A stretch of DNA of 9,091 nt, taken from the NCBI GenBank assembly GCA_002480735.1, contig DLCS01000168.1, forward strand, positions 1 to 9,091. The letters are read 5' to 3'. The position numbers were made by a program, and so were the translations under genes. The stretch is from Bacillaceae bacterium UBA7792. GTDB lineage: Bacteria; Bacillota; Bacilli; Bacillales; Cytobacillaceae. The notes under the pieces were generated by a model. That model did not search any database. It was not told the origin of the DNA and saw nothing but the letters and a program-made list of their open reading frames with translations. Below, piece by piece: positions 1 to 4,978 of the stretch; the first letter of the stretch is position 1; each line of letters begins with the position of its first letter.

Positions 1-1
1 C

Positions 2-262
2 GATTTTGAGAAGCAAGCATGTGAAAATATAGAGAATATCCCGGAAAGCCATCAACATTTCACCATTTTTGATGGCATGGAAAAATCTGCGATCAGTGTA
101 CCGCAAATAGATGCCTTTCAAAGAGAATTAACCTATTTTGTTGAATGTCTTGAAAAAAATAAAGAGAATACTGTTATTCCCTTAGCTGACGTTATTTATA
201 CTTTGAAAATATTAGAGGCCATCCAGCATTCTTTGGAAACGGGCGAGGTGATTCACGTCTAA
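2..262 (+). CDS. Gfo/Idh/MocA-family oxidoreductase, C-terminal fragment
   Basis: The reading frame is already open at base 2 and runs to TAA at 260-262, giving 86 residues with no start in the window. The internal ATG at 77 is therefore probably not the real start. The tail has the pattern of Gfo/Idh/MocA NAD(P)-dependent sugar or cyclitol dehydrogenases: an aromatic/acidic helix (FQRELTYFVECLEKNKEN), then LADVIYTLKILEAIQHSLETG and a short terminal strand (EVIHV). The N-terminal Rossmann fold and the catalytic Lys/His lie outside the window, so neither activity nor substrate can be judged. It lies 68 bases upstream of a sugar-type binding protein on the same strand, which suggests one operon in which this enzyme oxidises the imported sugar or cyclitol. 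The family call rests on recognising the C-terminal pattern only. Confidence 0.72.
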   Translation, partial: DFEKQACENIENIPESHQHFTIFDGMEKSAISVPQIDAFQRELTYFVECLEKNKENTVIPLADVIYTLKILEAIQHSLETGEVIHV

Positions 263-263
263 T

Positions 264-273
264 GAAGGAGAGG
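264..273 (+). promoter_or_regulatory. Orphan Shine-Dalgarno-like sequence after the oxidoreductase
   Basis: GAAGGAGAGG begins 2 bases after the oxidoreductase stop and has good complementarity to the 16S rRNA tail, yet no convincing start codon sits 5-10 bases downstream. The nearest candidate is GTG at 287, opening a 9-codon frame (MTAQFFYKL) that ends at TAA 314-316, inside the ribosome binding site of the next gene. The spacing of about 13 bases is long, so translation of that frame is doubtful. Confidence 0.25.
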
Positions 274-294
274 GAAATCTAGCTTAGTGACTGC

Positions 295-314
295 ACAATT
301 TTTTTACAAATTGT
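295..314 (+). promoter_or_regulatory. AT-rich inverted repeat just before the binding-protein ribosome site
   Basis: ACAATTT (295-301) and AAATTGT (308-314) form a perfect 7-bp dyad around a 6-base loop, ending 1 base before the AAAGGGGGA ribosome binding site at 315-323. In RNA it would be a weak hairpin (one G/C-containing pair per arm). It might protect the 5' end of a processed mRNA, or serve as an operator in DNA. It is not a terminator, because no U-run follows. Function is inferred only. Confidence 0.35.
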
Positions 315-330
315 AAAGGGGGACATTTCT

Positions 331-1317
331 GTGAAAAAGATGTTCAGGCTGTTGGCATTAATCGTATTAGTCCTGATGCCAGTATTTGCTGCTTGCAACG
401 GTGACTCTACCAGCAAGGATTCAGGGGATGATGGCAAAAAAGAGGCAGATGAAAACAAAAAATTTAAGATTGGGATTTTGGCGCCGGCTGTGACACATGG
501 TTGGGTAGCCGCGGTTGCCTATCATGCGGAAGCGAGGGCAAAGGAGCTATCAGAGGAAATTGAATACCAAATTCAAACGAGTACAAATGCGGAGGAAATG
601 ACTTCACAGCTAGATGATTTGATGACGTGGGGAGCTGAGGCTATTGTCGCCTTTCCACAGTGGGAAGGGATGGAGGTTCCCATTCAGAGAGCACTGGATG
701 CGGGCATTGAGGTGGTAAACTTTGATATTGCCATTAATGTAGATGGTGTTTATCGTGTTGCTGGTGACAATGAGGATATGGGGATTCAGGGAGCTCGTTA
801 TATTGTTGAAAAAATCGGTACAGAAGGCAATATCGTCATGCTTGAGGTGCCTTCATCAGGTTCCGTATCTGAGCTTCGAAAGAAAGGCTTTGTTGAGACA
901 ATGGAAAAAATTGCTCCAAATATGAAAATCGAAACATATGCAACGAAATTCACGAGAGAAGATGGATTGAAGGACTTTGCGGATATTTTAACAAGTATGG
1001 ATCAGATTGATGCTGTGTATTCCATGGATGATGAAACCTCCATTGGTGTTCTTCAGGCGATTAATGAAGCTGGAAGAACCGATATCAAAGTGGTCACCGG
1101 TGGTGGGGGGATGCAGGAATATTTCAAGATGATGCCAGAAAATGAGGATATCTGGATTCAATCAGCCCTTTATAGTCCAGCGATGGTGAAGGATGCACTT
1201 GATCAGGCTATTAAGATTTTAAAAGGGGAAAAGGTGGAAGAAGTGAAGATCATTCCAACGACCATTGTCGATAGAGATAATTATGAGGAATTTCTAGATG
1301 CGGGTTCACCTTATTAA
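331..1317 (+). CDS. Sugar ABC transporter substrate-binding lipoprotein (RbsB-like, CUT2)
   Basis: This is a 328-residue extracellular lipid-anchored receptor that should capture a sugar or related compound and deliver it to the permease encoded downstream. Residues 1-21 are a lipoprotein signal peptide (MKK, hydrophobic core, FAA) with the lipidated Cys at 22, followed by a charged low-complexity linker to about 44. The mature part is a type I periplasmic-binding-protein fold of the Peripla_BP_4 kind: KIGILAPAVTHGWVAAVAYHAEARAK near the N-terminus, WGAEAIVAFPQ, AGIEVVNFDIAI, then GDNEDMGIQGARYIVEKIG at the start of the second lobe. GTG 331 is chosen because AAAGGGGGA lies 7 bases upstream and it gives the proper MKK signal start. 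Its length is normal for the family. The ligand cannot be told from sequence. It is the first gene of the transporter set, and the hairpin after it suggests higher expression than the other two subunits. Confidence 0.9.
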   Translation: MKKMFRLLALIVLVLMPVFAACNGDSTSKDSGDDGKKEADENKKFKIGILAPAVTHGWVAAVAYHAEARAKELSEEIEYQIQTSTNAEEMTSQLDDLMTWGAEAIVAFPQWEGMEVPIQRALDAGIEVVNFDIAINVDGVYRVAGDNEDMGIQGARYIVEKIGTEGNIVMLEVPSSGSVSELRKKGFVETMEKIAPNMKIETYATKFTREDGLKDFADILTSMDQIDAVYSMDDETSIGVLQAINEAGRTDIKVVTGGGGMQEYFKMMPENEDIWIQSALYSPAMVKDALDQAIKILKGEKVEEVKIIPTTIVDRDNYEEFLDAGSPY

Positions 1318-1331
1318 CTGTTATCTAAAGT

Positions 1332-1365
1332 GAGAGGGTATGGCCTTGCTATAGCCTCTCTTTTT
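1332..1365 (+). terminator. Intra-operon partial terminator between binding-protein and ATPase genes
   Basis: GAGAGG (1332-1337) pairs with CCTCTC (1355-1360). After one G-G mismatch, TATGGC (1339-1344) pairs with GCTATA (1348-1353) including one G-U, around a 3-base loop. Five T residues (1361-1365) follow at once. This is a good Rho-independent terminator shape 14 bases after the binding-protein stop. It lies before the ATPase ribosome site, so read-through must occur for the importer to be made. Such a structure usually makes the binding protein more abundant than the membrane subunits, and it may also protect the upstream mRNA from 3' decay. Confidence 0.7.
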
Positions 1366-1377
1366 GTAGGAGGTGAG

Positions 1378-2868
1378 ATGGTGAAAATCGAAATGAAGGG
1401 GATCAAAAAGTCCTTTGGAAGTAATCAAGTGTTAAAGGAGGTTTCTTTTTCGATAAAAGGTGGGGAAATCTGCGCCTTGCTTGGTGAGAATGGAGCGGGG
1501 AAATCAACGCTTATGAATATTCTCGGTGGAGTGCATACACTGGATGCAGGGACTATCCTCGTAGATGGAAAGGAGGTAGAATTTAAGACCCCGGGACAAT
1601 CCCAAGATGCGGGGATTGCCTTCATTCATCAAGAGCTGAATTTAATAAATGATTTGCCGATCTACGAGAATATGTTCTTGGGGAGAGAGATCAAAACGAA
1701 AAGAGGACTTCTTGATTTAGAAAAAATGAAGCAGGAAACCACAGATATGTTCCAGAAAATGCAGGTGGATTTAGACCCAGATATGATGGTTGGGGACCTT
1801 GATGCCTCTTATAAACAAATTGTTGAAATATGCAAGGCGATGATGATGAATGGCTCGGTGATGATTATGGACGAACCAACTACGTCTTTAACTGAGCAGG
1901 AAACGGAACGAGTTTTTAAATTGATGAGAACATTAAAAGAGCATAATGTTGGCATTATTTTTATCTCTCATAAATTGAACGAGGTGATGGAGGTCTGCGA
2001 TCGTTATGTCGTGCTAAGGGATGGATGCTTAGTCGCGGAAGGTAGTGTCAGCGAGGTTTCGACCGATGACTTGGCGCAGTATATGGTCGGTTATGAGGTT
2101 AGAACGGAGTCTCTTCGTAGAGAGAGAACAATCGGCACGGAGATACTACGTGTCGAAGGACTTTCATGCGAACCTTACTTTCGGGATATTCATTTTTCTA
2201 TAAGAGCGGGTGAAATCATTGGATTTACCGGTCTCCTTGGAGATGGCCGAAGTGAGCTATTTCAGGCGATTTTTGGTGCAGAGGAAAGCACCTCAGGAAA
2301 AATGTTCCTGCACGGGAAGGAAGGAACGATGAAAAATACGACTCAGGCCATTCGAGCGGGTATTGCCTATGTCCCACGAAATCGAAAGGAAAACGCCATT
2401 ATCAAGGATATGAATATTTTTGAAAATGCCTCCATTGTTACATGGCCGCAATTTGCTAGACGGGGAATCATTGATCGAAAGCGGCACGAGGACGTTTTTC
2501 ATAAACAAAGGCAAGCATTAAGGATCAAAATGGAAATGTTGACCGATCGCATTGATAGTCTTTCGGGCGGAAATCAGCAAAAGGTTGTGCTTGCCAAATG
2601 GCTTGTATCAGATCCTAAGCTTCTTATCTTAGACAACCCTACCCAGGGGGTTGATGTCGGAGCCAAGGAAGATATTTATGATATCATTCTGAAATTGTCG
2701 GATGTGGGAATTGCGATTGTCGTTTTATCTAGTGAAGCGCAGGAAATTATTCGCGTTTGTGACAGAGCTCTTGTCATGTACCATGGCGTTATTCAAGGGG
2801 AAGTGGCTGGAGAGGAGATGACAGAGCATCAAATCATGAAATTGGCAACAGGTGGAAAGGAGGGATAA
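1378..2868 (+). CDS. Sugar ABC transporter ATP-binding protein, two-domain (RbsA-like)
   Basis: This 496-residue cytoplasmic ATPase drives the CUT2 importer; one chain carries both nucleotide-binding domains. ATG 1378 is chosen because AGGAGG (1368-1373) lies just before it and gives the usual RbsA length. The GTG at 1381 has slightly better spacing and is an alternative, whereas a GTG at 1330 would put the terminator hairpin inside the gene. Domain 1 has a canonical Walker A (GENGAGKST, 36-44), Q-loop Gln 85, a degenerate signature (LDASYKQ, 141-147), Walker B with catalytic Glu (VMIMDEP, Glu 166) and H-loop His 198. Domain 2 has a lysine-less Walker A (GLLGDGRSE, 285-293), a canonical signature (LSGGNQQK, 395-402) and Walker B LLILDN (415-420), with Asn in place of the catalytic Glu. 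ATP should therefore be hydrolysed at only one of the two composite sites. The stop lies 3 bases before the permease start. Confidence 0.92.
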   Translation: MVKIEMKGIKKSFGSNQVLKEVSFSIKGGEICALLGENGAGKSTLMNILGGVHTLDAGTILVDGKEVEFKTPGQSQDAGIAFIHQELNLINDLPIYENMFLGREIKTKRGLLDLEKMKQETTDMFQKMQVDLDPDMMVGDLDASYKQIVEICKAMMMNGSVMIMDEPTTSLTEQETERVFKLMRTLKEHNVGIIFISHKLNEVMEVCDRYVVLRDGCLVAEGSVSEVSTDDLAQYMVGYEVRTESLRRERTIGTEILRVEGLSCEPYFRDIHFSIRAGEIIGFTGLLGDGRSELFQAIFGAEESTSGKMFLHGKEGTMKNTTQAIRAGIAYVPRNRKENAIIKDMNIFENASIVTWPQFARRGIIDRKRHEDVFHKQRQALRIKMEMLTDRIDSLSGGNQQKVVLAKWLVSDPKLLILDNPTQGVDVGAKEDIYDIILKLSDVGIAIVVLSSEAQEIIRVCDRALVMYHGVIQGEVAGEEMTEHQIMKLATGGKEG

Positions 2869-2871
2869 TGG

Positions 2872-3915
2872 ATGGTTCAACAATTGGATAAGGGAAGGAA
2901 CCTTTTGACGTGGTTCAAATACAAGTGGATGAATGCTCCTTTATTTAGTACAGCGATTGCACTGATTATTATGATTCTATTACAAACCTTGGTGCTCGGT
3001 TTTGATTATGATTCCTTTGGAAGCTGGTTTCAGGCTTGGACAAATAACTGGATTAACATCTTAAGAAATAACGCTAGTATAGGAATCATTGCACTAGGTA
3101 TGACGTTAGTTATTATGACGGGTGGCATTGATTTAGCAGTAGGCTCGACTTTGGTGGCAACGGGTGCTCTTTCGATGATTCTTCTTGACACTGGGACAAA
3201 AGGGATTTTAGGAATGGTTGGTGTCACAGGAGTTCCGGCATTCCTGATTACGATTGTGGTTGTCCTCATTTTTGGCTATTTGCTCGGGGCGTTAATCGGG
3301 GTCACGGTGACGAAAGGGAATGTTCCGCCATTTATTGTTACGTTAGGTGCGATGATGATTTTTCGAAGTGTGACTCAGCATTTTATGCAAGGTTATAATA
3401 CGAAGGTACCTGTAGAATTTTTACAGATTGCTAGTTTTAAAATTGGAAGCTATATGATAATGCCGATCATTTATTGGGCGATCATTGCCTATATTTTGTA
3501 TTTTGTCTCCAAAAGAACGACTTTCGGAAGACAGGTTATTGCGGTAGGTTCAAATGAAAGAGCAGCTAAGCTTTCGGGTGTTAATGTGGATAAGGTAAAG
3601 CTTCGGGTATACGCCCTTATGGGACTCCTTGTTTCAATTGCGGCTATTATTCAGGTGTCACGGGTCGGTTCGATGGATTTTTCCAATGCGGGTAGAGGAG
3701 TGGAAATGGATGCGATTGCAGCAGCGGTAGTAGGTGGTACGAGTATGATGGGCGGAAGAGGGTTTATTCTTGGAACGGTATATGGAATGTTAATTATCGC
3801 AGTCATGAACAATCTTCTGAATTTGTTTGGAGTTCCACCATTTTTAAGAGAAGCGTTCAAGGGATTCATTGTGATTGGGGCGGTGCTGTTGCAGAGAAAG
3901 GAGAAAACATCCTAA
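2872..3915 (+). CDS. Sugar ABC transporter permease (RbsC-like, BPD_transp_2)
   Basis: This is a 347-residue integral membrane subunit that forms the translocation path of the importer. Family hallmarks are ASIGIIALGMTLVIMTGGID (68-87) followed by LAVGS, PFIVTLGAMMIFR (153-165), the cytoplasmic coupling loop with TTFGRQVIAVGSNERAAKLSG (216-236), and EMDAIAAAVVGGTSMMGGRG (278-297). Hydrophobic segments are seen at about 24-42, 68-84, 86-106, 122-146, 154-168, 195-213, 246-262, 296-316 and 330-341, consistent with the usual 8-10 helices. ATG 2872 has AAGGAGGG (2857-2864) 7 bases upstream, inside the end of the ATPase gene. The two genes are separated by only 3 bases, so they are probably translationally coupled. 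It is the last gene of the operon, and no clear + strand terminator follows immediately. Confidence 0.92.
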   Translation: MVQQLDKGRNLLTWFKYKWMNAPLFSTAIALIIMILLQTLVLGFDYDSFGSWFQAWTNNWINILRNNASIGIIALGMTLVIMTGGIDLAVGSTLVATGALSMILLDTGTKGILGMVGVTGVPAFLITIVVVLIFGYLLGALIGVTVTKGNVPPFIVTLGAMMIFRSVTQHFMQGYNTKVPVEFLQIASFKIGSYMIMPIIYWAIIAYILYFVSKRTTFGRQVIAVGSNERAAKLSGVNVDKVKLRVYALMGLLVSIAAIIQVSRVGSMDFSNAGRGVEMDAIAAAVVGGTSMMGGRGFILGTVYGMLIIAVMNNLLNLFGVPPFLREAFKGFIVIGAVLLQRKEKTS

Positions 3916-3955
3916 ATTATTAAAGGCTTTTGCAAGTCACCTGTTTGTAAAATGG

Positions 3956-3997
3956 AAAAAAGCTGGAGTCTTTGCTTTTTGATTAAGTCCCCAGCTT
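3956..3997 (-). terminator. Terminator of the cell-wall hydrolase gene
   Basis: AAGCTGG (3960-3966) and CCAGCTT (3991-3997) form a 7-bp stem around a 24-base interior. Read on the minus strand, the stem runs directly into a U-run from the A-tract at 3956-3961, which fits a Rho-independent terminator 20 bases after the hydrolase stop. On the + strand the stem is followed by TATAGTTATATT rather than a T-run, so it would stop the transporter operon only weakly, if at all. Confidence 0.5.
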
Positions 3998-4016
3998 ATA
4001 GTTATATTATGAATTG

Positions 4017-4592
4017 TTAAATGGCAAACACATGATTATCAATTCTCTCTACCACTTTTCGTGAGCGGATCCATTTGTCTGAAGCAATCTCTGGATTATA
4101 AAAGTAGACGGCGTGATCAAGGCGGTCTTGGCTGGTTAATGCATCTTCAACCGCTTCCTTTGCTTCCGGCGATGCTGGTTTCTTGATTTCCCCATTTTGA
4201 ACAGGGGAAAATGCGTATGCATCTCCCGTAACCTCATACACAACATTTGTGATTGTATCTGGGAATTCAGGTGAATCCACACGGTTCAGTACCACTGTTG
4301 CAACCGCAACTTTTCCCTCGTAGGGCTCGCCCTTCGCTTCGGCCTCGACCAATCGAGCAAGCAAGTCCTTTTCTTTATCTGAAATGAGCTTTGATTCGTC
4401 TACATTTTCTTTTAAAGCAACCTGATTTGTAGGCTTACTTGGGTTTTTTGTATATTCATGGGTAGTCTTTTCAAAAGGATAGATACCCTCATCAGATAGA
4501 TCCATTGCCATTACGATACTGCTTTGCATGACTAGAAAAATTAAAGTAGCCACACATGCCGCTACAAATTTTTCCCTGTAGAAATTTCTCAT
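4017..4592 (-). CDS. Secreted cell-wall hydrolase, SleB/CwlJ-type catalytic domain
   Basis: This 191-residue exported protein should cleave peptidoglycan outside the membrane. Residues 1-29 look like a signal peptide (MRNFYREK, hydrophobic stretch 9-28, VMA before a likely cut). A polar spacer runs to about 70. The Hydrolase_2 domain fills 74-191: DLLARLVEAEAKGEPYEGK (76-94) with the conserved Glu 85 expected to be catalytic, VATVVLNRV (97-105), FSPVQNGEI (128-136) and AVYFYNPEIASDKW (161-174). SleB enzymes lyse spore cortex during germination, and relatives such as B. subtilis YkvT share the domain. This protein has no N-terminal peptidoglycan-binding domain, so it is closer to the minimal CwlJ/YkvT layout but with a signal peptide. 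ATG 4592 is preceded by AAGGAGGT (4599-4606) at 6 bases. Both the substrate state (cortex or vegetative wall) and timing are unproven. Confidence 0.88.
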   Translation of the reverse strand: MRNFYREKFVAACVATLIFLVMQSSIVMAMDLSDEGIYPFEKTTHEYTKNPSKPTNQVALKENVDESKLISDKEKDLLARLVEAEAKGEPYEGKVAVATVVLNRVDSPEFPDTITNVVYEVTGDAYAFSPVQNGEIKKPASPEAKEAVEDALTSQDRLDHAVYFYNPEIASDKWIRSRKVVERIDNHVFAI

Positions 4593-4607
4593 GCTGCTAC
4601 CTCCTTA

Positions 4608-4634
4608 TCAATTCTTATGTACTAAGACTAACAT
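4608..4634 (-). CDS. Possible 8-codon leader peptide before the hydrolase gene
   Basis: On the minus strand an ATG at 4634 opens the frame MLVLVHKN and stops with TGA at 4610-4608. It has its own strong ribosome binding site, AAGGAGGG (4648-4641), with a 6-base gap to the ATG. Its stop ends 1 base before the hydrolase ribosome site (4606-4599). The arrangement of SD, short frame, stop, SD and gene is that of a leader peptide or a translational coupling element. There is no run of one amino acid that would point to classical amino-acid attenuation. A chance SD is possible, and no transcript evidence is available. Confidence 0.4.
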   Translation of the reverse strand: MLVLVHKN

Positions 4635-4978
4635 GACTAGCCCTCCTTTTTTAAGAACAGACCCATTACATATCTTCAAAATTTGATAAAAAAAATTTCA
4701 AGTTCTTTAGAAAGATGACAAAATACCCGTTTTTTGATCATAATCGAACCAAATTTTATGAATGTGAGGAAAAAAGTAGCATTTACTATAATAACATTAT
4801 GTAAATTAAATGAAGGCAGTTGAGCATGAAAATATACCTATTCATCCATCATTTGTCTTTAAAGTGAAATAAGATTGTAACTTTCCTCATATAGTCCTTT
4901 GTTAAAATGTCATGTTAGAGTTAGGTTAAGCATAATCATGGCCAACGGGGTAAAAAAATTTATTCTTCGGAGGACGTT
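4635..4978. other. Divergent AT-rich intergenic region, no gene seen
   Basis: This gap separates the minus-strand hydrolase unit from the + strand dynamin-like gene and must carry promoters for both. No coding frame with a convincing ribosome site was found on either strand, apart from the leader frame at its left edge. One perfect + strand TATAAT lies at 4787-4792 (listed separately). TGAGGAAA (4765-4772) and TTTCCTCA (4882-4889) are inverted copies 109 bases apart, extendable to 11 pairs with one G-U, but may be chance. I could not place a convincing minus-strand promoter for the hydrolase; a sporulation sigma-factor promoter would not necessarily look like the vegetative consensus. Confidence 0.6.
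4787..4792 (+). promoter_or_regulatory. Candidate -10 box for the dynamin-like gene
   Basis: TATAAT matches the SigA -10 consensus exactly and faces the 4979 gene. The expected -35 position (about 4763-4769) holds only TGTGAGG, a poor match. If used, it would give a 5' untranslated leader of roughly 180 bases. It is the best vegetative promoter match I found upstream of the gene, but in AT-rich DNA a lone -10 is weak evidence. Confidence 0.3.

Noticed and set aside
77..262. A stand-alone 61-residue protein starting at ATG 77
   Set aside because: The same frame is open back to base 2 and the protein reads as the tail of a Gfo/Idh/MocA enzyme; no ribosome site precedes 77.
1330..1377. N-terminal extension of the ATPase from GTG 1330
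   Set aside because: It has no ribosome site, lies within a terminator hairpin, and adds 16 residues not expected for RbsA proteins; AGGAGG supports 1378.
2293..2514. 73-codon minus-strand frame inside the ATPase gene
   Set aside because: It is a shadow of the strongly supported ATPase frame, with no ribosome site or family match.
2868..2891. ATG at 2868 overlapping the ATPase stop (TAATG)
   Set aside because: Its frame stops after seven codons. The permease frame starts at ATG 2872.
3916..3955. A + strand terminator directly after the permease gene
   Set aside because: No stable stem followed by a T-run was found; the hairpin at 3960-3997 has its U-run only on the minus strand.
4826..4867. 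13-codon + strand frame MKIYLFIHHLSLK in the intergenic gap
   Set aside because: The only SD-like bases (GAAGG) are too far from the ATG, and nothing else supports translation.
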